Shown here: in pieces, positions 53,901 through 62,300 of the stretch
Numbering within the stretch: the first letter of the stretch is position 1
Layout: each line of letters starts with the position of its first letter
From: Prolixibacteraceae bacterium
GTDB taxonomy: Bacteria; Bacteroidota; Bacteroidia; Bacteroidales; Prolixibacteraceae
Direction of reading: 5' to 3'
Assembly (NCBI GenBank): GCA_023229575.1
Contig: JALNYZ010000001.1
Location: 310,001 to 374,000 of the forward strand
DNA length: 64,000 nucleotides
Position numbers and translations under genes: made by a program
Notes under the pieces: generated by a model
The model's database searches: none
What the model was told of the DNA's origin: nothing
The model's input: the letters and a program-made list of their open reading frames with translations, nothing else

Positions 53901-55591
53901 CGAATACCAAATCCACCGAAAGCCCTGAACTGCATTGGCCCTGAAAGCTTCAATTTCTTTTCGTTTGCCTCCTTTACCATGGCCTTGCCTAACGGATGCT
54001 CCGAACCCACCTCAGCACTGGCAGCGATGGTGATTACTTCGTCCACCGTATAATCTCCGAAAGGAACAATATCTGTCACTTGCGGTTCACCCAAAGTGAT
54101 GGTACCGGTTTTATCCAGGACTACAACGTTAATTTTGCCGGCTCGTTCGAGTACTTCACTGTTTTTGAACAAGATCCCGTTCTCCGCTCCCTTCGAAGTG
54201 CCCACCATGATGGCTGTTGGTGTGGCCAGCCCAATGGCGCACGGACAAGCGATAACCAGTACGGCAATGGCATTGATCATGGCAACTGTCCAGTCAGCTT
54301 GCGCCACATAGATCCATCCCAGGAGGGTAAAAAGGGCAATCCCAATGATAATGGGTACGAAATATCTGCCTATCTGATCGGCTATTTTCTGAATCGGGGC
54401 TTTGCTTCCCTGGGCAGTCTGGACCATCTTCACAATTTGGGACAGGGCTGTATTTTTCCCCACCCTGGTAGCTTCGAACCGGATCCTTCCCTCGCGATTA
54501 ATGGTTGCACCTATCACCTGGTCCCCAGGCCCTTTGCTGACCGGCATCGACTCGCCCGTGATCATTGACTCTTCAAAGGCAGAGCGACCTTCAGAAATGA
54601 TGCCGTCTACGGGCACTTTTTCTCCCGGACAGACAATGATCGTATCCCCAACCTCGACCAAATCAATGTTTATTTCACTTTCTCTGCCATCCTTGAGAAC
54701 AATGGCGGTTTTGGCCCGTAAGCCCATCAAGGACTTCAGCGCGTCTGAGGTTTTCCCCCTGGCTTTCGACTCGAGATATTTGCCAAGACGGATCAGTGTG
54801 ATGATGGAAGCTCCAGTTTCGAAATAGACATTGGGATTATCAATGATTCCGATGGTCACGCAAAGACTTGAAAAATAAGCTACAGAGGAGCCCATCATGA
54901 TCAGTACATCCATGTTGGCGCTACCAAGACGCAGGCTTTTGTATGCCCCCACGTAAAACTGCCAGCCCACCACAAATTGTACAATTGATGCCGCCAAAAG
55001 CATGACATACAGGTCATTGCTAAAGCCAACGAGCTTAAAATCACGGGCCATGCTGAAACAGATCAGAGGAATAGTAACAACAAGACCGGTGATAAGAAGA
55101 TTTTTCTGTCTTTTGAGTCCTGCAGCCCTGACATTGGCTTCAACATCTTCCCCCTCTTCAGAATCTTCAGCCTGAACCAGATCGAATCCGGCTTTACGGA
55201 TAAGGGCAGCAAGTTCGGAGATGGAGGTCATGCCCGGAATAAACTCCATGGTAACATGCTCATTCCCAAAACCGACCACGGCTGCTAAAACGCCATTTTG
55301 CCTGTTGAGCAGTTTCTCGAGCGCCAAAGCATCAGTTGCATCTCTCATTCCCGTAACCGGAAGCTCAACTTTGCCAATGGCTACGTCATATCCGATATGT
55401 CTGACAGCATCAATGATCTGCGGGTCTCCCAACAGGGACGAATCATAAGAAATATTCAGTTTCTCAGCGGCGAAATCGACGTTCGCCACTGTCACTCCAG
55501 GAATCTTGCGCAGCCTCGTTTCGATAGCCATCGCGCAATTGGTACAGGATAATCCTGTTACCGGCATGACCGAACTTTTGATCTGATTCAT
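50915..55591 (-). CDS. Cu(I) P1B-ATPase fused to an ethylene-receptor-like histidine kinase
   Basis: One uninterrupted 1558-residue frame joins three parts. (1) A copper ATPase (1-810): heavy-metal domain with CTNC at 16-19, a second metal domain at about 75-140 without Cys pair, TGES 345-348, CPC 449-451, DKTGT 493-497, HP 532-533, GDGIND 705-710, plus the Cu(I)-specific YN-x4-P (770-776) and M-x2-SS (792-796). (2) A membrane domain (about 825-965): one extra helix, a Met-rich loop, and three helices with the spacing of ETR1: Asn876 (at ETR1 Asp25), Tyr883, Ile886-Pro887, Ile913, Cys916 and His920, the last two equivalent to the copper ligands Cys65 and His69. (3) A cytoplasmic sensor: coiled coil, PAS (about 1030-1150), GAF (about 1160-1310), phosphotransfer His1345 and HATPase to the end. 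The inferred role is copper transport coupled to a copper-dependent sensor. Two two-component genes follow in the same direction. Confidence 0.93.
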   Translation of the reverse strand: MNQIKSSVMPVTGLSCTNCAMAIETRLRKIPGVTVANVDFAAEKLNISYDSSLLGDPQIIDAVRHIGYDVAIGKVELPVTGMRDATDALALEKLLNRQNGVLAAVVGFGNEHVTMEFIPGMTSISELAALIRKAGFDLVQAEDSEEGEDVEANVRAAGLKRQKNLLITGLVVTIPLICFSMARDFKLVGFSNDLYVMLLAASIVQFVVGWQFYVGAYKSLRLGSANMDVLIMMGSSVAYFSSLCVTIGIIDNPNVYFETGASIITLIRLGKYLESKARGKTSDALKSLMGLRAKTAIVLKDGRESEINIDLVEVGDTIIVCPGEKVPVDGIISEGRSAFEESMITGESMPVSKGPGDQVIGATINREGRIRFEATRVGKNTALSQIVKMVQTAQGSKAPIQKIADQIGRYFVPIIIGIALFTLLGWIYVAQADWTVAMINAIAVLVIACPCAIGLATPTAIMVGTSKGAENGILFKNSEVLERAGKINVVVLDKTGTITLGEPQVTDIVPFGDYTVDEVITIAASAEVGSEHPLGKAMVKEANEKKLKLSGPMQFRAFGGFGIRARIEGQIVTIGNLRMMANEEIPTVEFQPEIKRLQAEGKTVVLVAVRPAVDEGQSHVVGIIAVADTLKTGAKEAISELQQLGLDLVMITGDNWLSAETIAKQVGITRVFAEVSPGEKAGAIRKIQEEESLGNYSHPVVAMVGDGINDAPALAQADVGIAIGTGTDIAMAAAGITLINGDLSGVGRAISLSRGTSQTIVQNLIWALFYNVALIPIAAYGLLSPMFAAGAMAFSSIFVVTNSLRLRAYKVQTFTPKKSIMRQTLELVPRIIAPAIALAILIIGPMLLMPAGSMEIKGANPGNMTPLLMMVMALSNAIIAISYASIPIFLIVFIRRRKDMPFTWIIFLFGLFILACGATHIVHVVGLWWEVNWWQASVDTFCALISLATAVVVWPYLPQILAIPSAKQLKIVNDALKNEKEKLVYTQIELQKAYDEIERRVIERTKELSVANDLLQEDVKKREELEEKTRISEEYFRKIFEYSTIGKSITTTNGNLKTNQQFRNILGYSEEELSNRRWQDITHPDDVQMNQDYLDSIVAGKSPSIRFEKRYIHKDGRTVWVDISTILQRDNDGSPLYFITSIQDITDRKKAEEEHKILNQRLQMLVLAIQELSVSQDITRIMEIVRASARNLVNANGATFVLKDGEMCYYADEDAIAPLWKGQRFPLGSCISGWAMEHMEAVTISDIYADPRIPVAAYKNTFVKSLAMVPIRKGDPLGAIGAYWEEYYSPSPIEVQLLQTLADATARAVENVQLVEGLEKRVTERTFQLENANRELEAFSYSVSHDLRAPLRHINGFINLFLEKKSSKLTDEELGYLKTVTNSASEMGELIDALLTFSRLNRTELHKQHFETLQIIEQGLKMFEEEIKTRVIEMKINPLPRTYGDYQLIGQVWINLLSNAIKYTGKKEKACIEVGSYPDKTGTVFFIRDNGAGFNMKYVEKLFGVFQRLHKSRDFEGIGIGLANINRIITRHGGRCWAESKESEGAVFYFSLPDSNLQ

Positions 55592-55979
55592 CGGATGTAT
55601 GCGTTGTGTGCCAATTGCACCTGATATATTTACATCATAATTAAGTTATGCTGGCCAAAATTTTGGTAATGACTCCTCACTGAAAGTCTGACTCTCAAAT
55701 TTGGTATCCAGTTTTAAAGGGGACGACATAATAGTAATAATGCTAAATAAATACAGATCAAAATCGTTAGAATCCGCACTTAAATAACAGTCAGTTAGCC
55801 TTGTTATACAACAATAATAGTTAAACGAATAAAGTTACCAAAATGTTCTAAGAACAAAGGCGATTCATGTAAAAATTGCTAAAAAATTGAGTTGAGGGCA
55901 GAATTAGGGCTCTAATCGTTTACATACGAAGTTGTTCCATCACGAATACCCTTTATTAAGTATTTACAGGGGATATATG
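55592..55979. other. Intergenic region upstream of the ATPase-kinase fusion
   Basis: This 388-base AT-rich gap lies between the fusion gene and tRNA-Arg. It must contain the promoter of the copper/ethylene-like operon. I find no convincing -33/-7 pair, copper-box palindrome, repeat or small gene in it. Confidence 0.4.
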
Positions 55980-56052
55980 TGACCCGGCTTGGGATCGAAC
56001 CAAGAACCTACAGCTTAGAAGGCTGTTGCTCTATCCATTGAGCTACCGGGCC
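55980..56052 (-). tRNA. tRNA-Arg (anticodon UCU)
   Basis: On the minus strand, 73 bases fold as a cloverleaf. The acceptor stem is GGCCCGG with CCGGGTC (one G-U pair) and discriminator A. The D arm is GCTC...GAGC, the anticodon stem CAGCC/GGCTG-like with loop CTTCTAA giving anticodon TCT, and the T loop contains GGTTCGATCC. The 3' CCA is not encoded. It reads AGA codons. Confidence 0.96.
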
Positions 56053-56080
56053 GGCCTTAATTGGGCGCAAAAATACAAAA

Positions 56081-56111
56081 AAATCCCTGAATCGGAAGGC
56101 CTCAGGGATTT
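56081..56111. terminator. Bidirectional rho-independent terminator
   Basis: AAATCCCTGA (56081-56090) and TCAGGGATTT (56102-56111) are perfectly complementary with an 11-base loop, flanked by A and T runs. It lies just after the asnA stop codon and before tRNA-Arg, and should end asnA transcription. Confidence 0.85.
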
Positions 56112-56131
56112 TTTGTTTCGCTGCAATTCGT

Positions 56132-57166
56132 TTAGACCATATAGATGCCGTGCTCTGCGCATTGCTGAACCATCTCCTCGGGCCAGAGGCTGGCTTGCAC
56201 CTCGCCGATATGAGCTTTGCGCAGAAAGTACATGCACAAACGGGATTGCCCGATACCTCCTCCGATCGAGAGCGGGAGTTCATCTTTTAACAATTTTTTA
56301 TGGAAAAGCAACTCTTTCCGTTTATTGGCGCCGGCAATATCCAACTGAAGCAGCAACGCCTGCTTGTCGACCCTAATGCCCATCGATGATATCTCGAATG
56401 GTTGCTGCAATACAGGATTCCAGATTAAAATATCCCCGTTTAACCCTTTGTACCCTCCCGCATTCGGAGTAGTCCAGTCATCGTAATCAGGAGCCCTGCC
56501 ATCATGTTCTTCCCCGTTGCTTAGCTTACCACCGATGCCGATAATAAATACGGCCCCGTGGGCTTTGGTAATCTCATACTCCCTCTCTTTGGGTGTCAGC
56601 TTGGGATAGCGTTGAACCAACTCTTCCGAATAAACATAAGTAATTTCCTCCGGTAGCAAAGGCTTAATCGTAGGATAGTTTTCGTATACGACAAATTCGG
56701 TCCGCAACAAGACAGCGTAAATCTGGTTGACAATCTTTTTCAGGTAATCGATATCCCGCTGTTTTGCCGTGATCACCTTTTCCCAGTCCCACTGGTCGAC
56801 ATACAAAGAGTGGATATTGGTGAGTTCTTCATCAGCCCGTATGGCATTCATATCGGTATAAATGCCGTAACCTACAGGGATTCCGTAGTGGGCAAGCATT
56901 AATCTTTTCCATTTTGCCAGTGAATGGACAATTTCCGCCTTCGCATCGTTCATCTCCTTGATTGCAAAAGTAACAGGACGTTCGACACCGTTCAGGTCGT
57001 CGTTGATACCCGTCCCTTTAAGTACAAAGAGCGGGGCTGTTACCCTGCGAAGGCGTAGTTCAGAAGAGAGGTTCTCCTGAAAAAAATCTTTAATCAACTT
57101 GATTGCCTTTTCGGTTTGCTTCAGATCTAGCTTTGCCTTATAGTTTTCCGGAAAAAAAAGTTTCAT
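56132..57166 (-). CDS. asnA: Aspartate-ammonia ligase (asparagine synthetase A)
   Basis: This 344-residue enzyme makes asparagine from aspartate, ammonia and ATP (giving AMP) in the cytoplasm. Its fold is related to class II aminoacyl-tRNA synthetases. Recognisable segments are the start (FFPENYKAKLDLKQTEKAI), VTAPLFVLKGTGINDDLNGVERPV, the motif-2-like HSLAKWKRLML, GIYTDMNAIRADEE, NIHSLYVDQWDWEKVI, and the C-terminal SIGGGIGQSRLCMYFLRKAHIGE. Length fits the family (about 330-345). A hairpin terminator follows. A 9-base inverted repeat lies 34 bases upstream. Confidence 0.97.
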   Translation of the reverse strand: MKLFFPENYKAKLDLKQTEKAIKLIKDFFQENLSSELRLRRVTAPLFVLKGTGINDDLNGVERPVTFAIKEMNDAKAEIVHSLAKWKRLMLAHYGIPVGYGIYTDMNAIRADEELTNIHSLYVDQWDWEKVITAKQRDIDYLKKIVNQIYAVLLRTEFVVYENYPTIKPLLPEEITYVYSEELVQRYPKLTPKEREYEITKAHGAVFIIGIGGKLSNGEEHDGRAPDYDDWTTPNAGGYKGLNGDILIWNPVLQQPFEISSMGIRVDKQALLLQLDIAGANKRKELLFHKKLLKDELPLSIGGGIGQSRLCMYFLRKAHIGEVQASLWPEEMVQQCAEHGIYMV

Positions 57167-57489
57167 GCGTATATAGTTTATTTTTTAATGGTCGCATGGA
57201 ATAGCCATAAATATTCATTCCTATTGATATTTTTAATCATGGCTATTTCATGATAGATTAATTTGATGAATTTGCAATAATACGAACTTCATAAGACTAA
57301 AAAAACTGCGGATTGAAACTAACTAAACCAAAAAGGGAAATTTTCACATCATATATCTGCATATTACTGAATATCTACATTTTACATATGTAAGAATAAA
57401 ATATCCCAATCCATTATTTACGTGATTCACTGACACACCACACCAAACAGTATAAGTGATTTCCTCAACTCCAGGCATTTCATTTTCCC
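57167..57489. other. Intergenic region upstream of asnA
   Basis: This 323-base AT-rich gap contains an inverted repeat, AATAGCCAT (57200-57208) and ATGGCTATT (57239-57247), close to the asnA start, which could be an operator or a hairpin in the leader. No gene or other repeat is seen. Confidence 0.4.
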
Positions 57490-58257
57490 CTACATTTCAA
57501 TCACCAACCCATCAAATGCCGGTCCAACACCATGAGGCAACTCCTTGGCCAACTCCGCATGAAGCCCCATTTCGTGGCTCATATGGGTCAGGTAGGTTCT
57601 TTTTGACCCAATCTTTCCGGCCAAAGCCAAAGCTTCCGAAAGGTTCAGGTGAGAAATATGGATGCTTTTCCTCAACGCGCATATAATCAATACTTCCACC
57701 CCTTTCAGTTTTGCCAGCTCCTCCTCTTCGATCCTGTTGAAATCGGTGATGTATGCAAATTGACCAAATCGAAATCCATACACAGGTAGTTTATGGTGGT
57801 ACAGACGTATTGGGGTAACCTCAATTCCCTTCACCAGAAATGGTTCACCATCTACCTGCATAAGTTCCATTTGCGGTGTTCCGGGGTACCTGTTTTCAGC
57901 AAAAGCATAGTTGAAAATAGTTTTGAGGTTCTCTGCCACCCTCTTTTCGCAATAAATATCCATCGGCGCTTTTCTAATCCAGTTGAAGCTCCGTATATCG
58001 TCCAAACCAAAAATATGATCGGCATGTTCGTGGGTGAGCAGGACACCATCCAGATTGGCTACCCGGTATAACAGCATCTGCTGTCTGAAGTCGGGACCGG
58101 CATCCACCAACAAGGAGGTATCCCCTTGCTCCACCAAAATGGAACATCTCAGACGTTTGTCCCTGCTGTCGGCAGATTGACAAACCTCACAATTGCAGGC
58201 TATCACAGGAACACCCTGGGAGGTTCCGGTTCCCAAAACTGTCACCCTCATTGACAA
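57490..58257 (-). CDS. MBL-fold metal-dependent hydrolase (PhnP-like)
   Basis: The 255-residue protein has a metallo-beta-lactamase fold. It has VLGTGTSQGVPVIACNCEVC with a Cys-x-Cys-x2-Cys pattern, LLVDAGPDFR, the metal motif HEHADH, the Asp in YITDFN and HISHLNLSEAL. The N-terminal GTSQGVP and Cys motif resemble PhnP phosphodiesterase. No phn genes are near, so the substrate is unknown. It may start at the second Met (MRVTVLG). Confidence 0.9.
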   Translation of the reverse strand: MSMRVTVLGTGTSQGVPVIACNCEVCQSADSRDKRLRCSILVEQGDTSLLVDAGPDFRQQMLLYRVANLDGVLLTHEHADHIFGLDDIRSFNWIRKAPMDIYCEKRVAENLKTIFNYAFAENRYPGTPQMELMQVDGEPFLVKGIEVTPIRLYHHKLPVYGFRFGQFAYITDFNRIEEEELAKLKGVEVLIICALRKSIHISHLNLSEALALAGKIGSKRTYLTHMSHEMGLHAELAKELPHGVGPAFDGLVIEM

Positions 58258-58303
58258 GGAATTGTTGGAATAAAATTTTTATAAATTAAAAAAACATTTA
58301 TTT

Positions 58304-58368
58304 TTCACCACAATAGACACATAGGTCACAATAGATTCTAATGTGACCTATGTGTCTATTGTGGTGAA
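58304..58368. repeat. Long perfect inverted repeat
   Basis: Two 27-base arms, 58304-58330 (starting TTCACCACAATAGACAC) and 58342-58368, are perfectly complementary around an 11-base loop. It lies between two minus-strand genes. It resembles the CACCACAA-type mobile hairpins scattered in Bacteroidota genomes. It could also end or attenuate transcription, although no T run follows on the minus strand within the hairpin edge. Confidence 0.9.
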
Positions 58369-58438
58369 GATACTATTTACTGGTTTATTCAATTTTCAAA
58401 GCAATTAGAAATGCATCAACTAAAAAAATTTAAACTTT

Positions 58439-59143
58439 TCAACTGCTTTGCAGAAGGAAAATCGCCGGTCGTTTGTTGATATCCGTTATCCCCCTCTTCC
58501 AGGCTGCAATCGTTTTTGTTACCACGAATTCGCTCTCCATGGTCAGGTCGACAGCAATGCACAACCGGGTCTGACTGTTACAGACGGCAAGAAGGTCCTC
58601 CAGCAATTTTGCATTTCGGTAAGGCGCTTCAATGAAAATCTGTGTTTGTTTGTCCCTGCCTGAAATGCGTTCGAGGTCGCGAATGGATGCACTTCTTTCG
58701 GTTGGTTTGACAGGCAGATAGCCGACAAAAGCAAATTTTTGTCCATTCATCCCGGATGCCATCAATGATAGCAGAATCGAAGAAGGACCGACCAGCGGTA
58801 CCACATGGATTCCCTTTTCATGCGCAAGTTTCACCAGGTCAGCACCCGGATCTGCCACACCCGGACAACCGGCCTCGGAGAGGATCCCAAGATCAAATCC
58901 ATTTCTGATCGGATCCAGTAACAAATCAAGCTCAATTGGCTGGGTATGTTCGTTCAACTCCTTAAAGTCGAGTTCATCAATGATGATCTCAGGAGCCATC
59001 TTCTTCAAATGGCGACGGGCGGTGCGGGTATTTTCAACGACAAAGTAACGCAGCGATCTGACCACCTGCATGATCTCTGCCGGTAGTACTTTTTCTACAG
59101 CAGTATCTCCAAGAGTTGTCGGAATTAAATAGAGCTTGGGCAT
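58439..59143 (-). CDS. RsmI-like SAM-dependent methyltransferase (tetrapyrrole-methylase fold)
   Basis: The 234-residue protein has the two-domain fold of RsmI, which 2'-O-methylates C1402 of 16S rRNA. Marks are MPKLYLIPTTLGD, FVVENTRTARRHLKK, GILSEAGCPGVADPGADLV, VPLVGPSSILLSLMASGMNG, FVGYLPVKPTERS and IFIEAPYRNAKLLEDLL. It is shorter than E. coli RsmI (286) and has LIPTTLGD rather than ATPIGN, which fits the Bacteroidota-specific paralogue group. The start ATG 59143 is chosen because the fold begins at MPKLYLIP. Confidence 0.88.
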   Translation of the reverse strand: MPKLYLIPTTLGDTAVEKVLPAEIMQVVRSLRYFVVENTRTARRHLKKMAPEIIIDELDFKELNEHTQPIELDLLLDPIRNGFDLGILSEAGCPGVADPGADLVKLAHEKGIHVVPLVGPSSILLSLMASGMNGQKFAFVGYLPVKPTERSASIRDLERISGRDKQTQIFIEAPYRNAKLLEDLLAVCNSQTRLCIAVDLTMESEFVVTKTIAAWKRGITDINKRPAIFLLQSS

Positions 59144-59399
59144 GAATGACTGAAATGGCTGATTAGTGTAATGCAAATTTCACATTTAAAATTGAATTTC
59201 ACTCTTTTTGACCTGATATATTAATCGCCAATTTATTTGTGGGCTCTCTATCCTTATACTTTAATTCTCGTGATTTTTTCTTAACTTTAAGCCTTCCTTT
59301 CCAGTAAAAAGAGTCGTCTGAGAAATCAGGAGGCCATGCTTGTATACCCTATCTCATATTAGTTCTTAATAATATGTTTATTATCGAAAAAATACAGAC

Positions 59400-62300
59400 A
59401 TGGGGAAATCAATTTGCAAATACACAATCCACTTTTTGTTTCTGACTTTTACGTTTACCAGTCAGGCTTCATTTAAGAATCTGAATTTTAAGCAATTAAC
59501 TATTGAGAATGGATTGCGTAGTAATCGGGTCAGGTGTGTTTTACGCGATAGCAGGGATTATTTATGGATCGGGACAAACATAGGGCTGCATCGCTATGAT
59601 GGCGATAAAATGCAAGTATATAATCATAGTTCGGCAGATACCACCAGCATAACGAGCAATGACATTAGGTGCATTTTTGAAGATAATAGCCGAAATTTGT
59701 GGGTCGGGACCAGCGTAGGGTTAAACCTATTCGACCGTAAGACGGAGACTTTCAACCATTTTTATACTGATTCTAAAAAACACAATAGCCTATCCCATAA
59801 TGAAATCAGAGATATTCTGCAAGATAAAAACGGAACTATTTGGATTGCCACAATGAGCGGTTTCAATAAATACAATCCCGAAACCAACGACTTTAAGCAA
59901 TATTACTTTCCTGAGAATTTAAATCAACAAAGCAACAACTCCCTGACTAACTTCCACTACGACTCCGACAACACCCTTTGGTTCGGCTCTAAAGGCGATG
60001 TTTTATGGTCGTTTAAAATTAAGGAAGAACGGTTTGAGAAGCATCAACATCCGTTCATCGCTTCAACTTTAAATCAGGAAAAAAGAGTTGAACTTGATGG
60101 CAACCATATTTGGATAGGCACGTCAGGCTCCGGGCTTATGATGTATTACATCCAAAGTGGGGAGTGTAAAAAGATTCCGGTAGCAACCGATGGCATAGGG
60201 ACTTCAGGGAAAGAAATTACAAGTTTGATCCTTGACAAGCATAAATACCTTTTGATTGGTGTCGATCAGGGAGGGGTGAACCGCCTTGACCTTCAAACCA
60301 TGAATATGGAATATTGCCTGAAAACTGACCAAAACGAAAAAAGCCTGAATAACAATGGCGTCTGGACGGTGTATATCGATTTGGAGGGAATCGTTTATGT
60401 CGGAACTTCAGCAGGCGGATTAAATATTTATAATCCCAAAGAAGAACTGTTTACCAAATACCAGCACCAAGCGTACAACAATAATTCGCTCGTGAACAAT
60501 ATTGTCTATCACATTTTTGAAGATTCGCAAGGGCTTATCTGGCTCGGCACCGATGGCGGTGGATTGAGTGTTTTCAATCCAAAAACCAAAACCTTCACAA
60601 GCTATGTGCATAACTCCAATAATCCAACATCTATCAGCGGCAATGTAATATTGTGCATCGGAGAGGATAAAAATCACGATATTTGGCTGGGAACCTGGGG
60701 TGCAGGGCTAAACAAGTTTGATCGTGAAACAAAAAAATTTACTCACTACCTTTCGAAGGAGAACGACCCTACCGCAATATCAAGTAATAATGTTTGGAAT
60801 CTGGTTTTCGACGATGACGGTCAAATTTGGATGTCCTATTTAATGGATCATGGAGTGGACGTTTTCGACATCAACAAAGGGGTGATCGAACGATTTCGTA
60901 ATAACCCGGACAACCCTGCAAGCATAATGAATAATCAGGTACATGGGATTAAAAAGTTTGGCCGGGAGTTTGGGTTCCTAACCAACATTGGATATTGCAC
61001 CTGGCAACCGGAAACCAAATCTTTCAAAAAATGGGATTCACTTGATTATATATACCTGAACGATGTCTATCACGATAGTAAGGGAAATTACTGGTTTAGT
61101 TGCAGCAGCCTAGGATTATTGAAAATGAATACCAGCGGTACAATCGAAAAATTTGACAAAAACGTTGGACTCCCTGCCAGTCGTATAATCAGTGCTTTAG
61201 AAGACAAAAATGGCAATATTTGGGTTGCCTCATACGAAGGGCTAGGTAAATACGATGTAGTACGAAAAGAATTTACAAATAACTATTTGCCTTCTGATGA
61301 CAATACAAAGAAATTTGCAATTATTTCGGCGCTGAAAGCATCTGATGGCACGTTTTACCTGGGAGGCTTTAATGGTCTTCTTACTTTTAATCCTGACAAA
61401 TTTGCTCAAAACACATACATTCCCTGTGTTACCATCAACGAATTTCAATTGTACAACATACCAGTATCGGTTCAGACTCCGAACTCTCCGTTAAAACAGG
61501 TAATTGATGAAACCGATGAAATAGTTCTAAACTATAACAATGCAGTTTTTTCGTTTAGGTTTAATGCCTTAAATTATACCTATCCCCAAAAAACCATGTA
61601 TGCTTACAAACTGGAAGGTTATGACAAGGACTGGATTTACACGAATTCAGACCACAAAATTGTCAGCTATACCAAGCCAGACCCGGGTACTTATACTTTT
61701 ATGGTCAAAGCTACAAATAACGATGGTATCTGGAATGAAAATCCGAGGACTATCAAAGTTACGATTATCCCTCCCTATTGGAAACGATGGTGGTTCCGAA
61801 TTCCTCTGGTCATTTTCCTGTTAGGATCTGTTCTTTCGTTTTATTTCTGGCGGATAAATAATCTTAAACAACAAAAGAGGGTATTGGAAAAAGCCGTTTT
61901 AGATCGAACAACCGAACTCAGGACGGTAAATGGCGAGTTGGAAAAAAGCAGGGGAAAAATGATGATTAAAAACATAGCCATCGAAAAACAAAATGTGGAA
62001 TTGGATATTGCCAATCAAACTAAAAATAAACTATTCTCCATTGTCGCCCACGATTTGAAAAATCCGTTCAATTCGATCCTTGGATTTATTAATATTCTAA
62101 TTGATGATTATGATGAACTAAACGAAGAAGAAAAACGTGAATATTTAACAATTATTCAGAAATCTTCTCAAACGGCCTTTAACTTAATCGAAAACCTGTT
62201 GGATTGGGCTCTTACGCAAACCAACAAAATAACACTTAATTCTCAGGAAATTAAAGTTAAGGACATGATCGGCTCGACTGTTTTACTGCTGAGAACCTTT

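Noticed and set aside
56008..56376. Open frames overlapping tRNA-Arg and the asnA end
   Set aside because: They run through the tRNA and terminator or are antisense to asnA.
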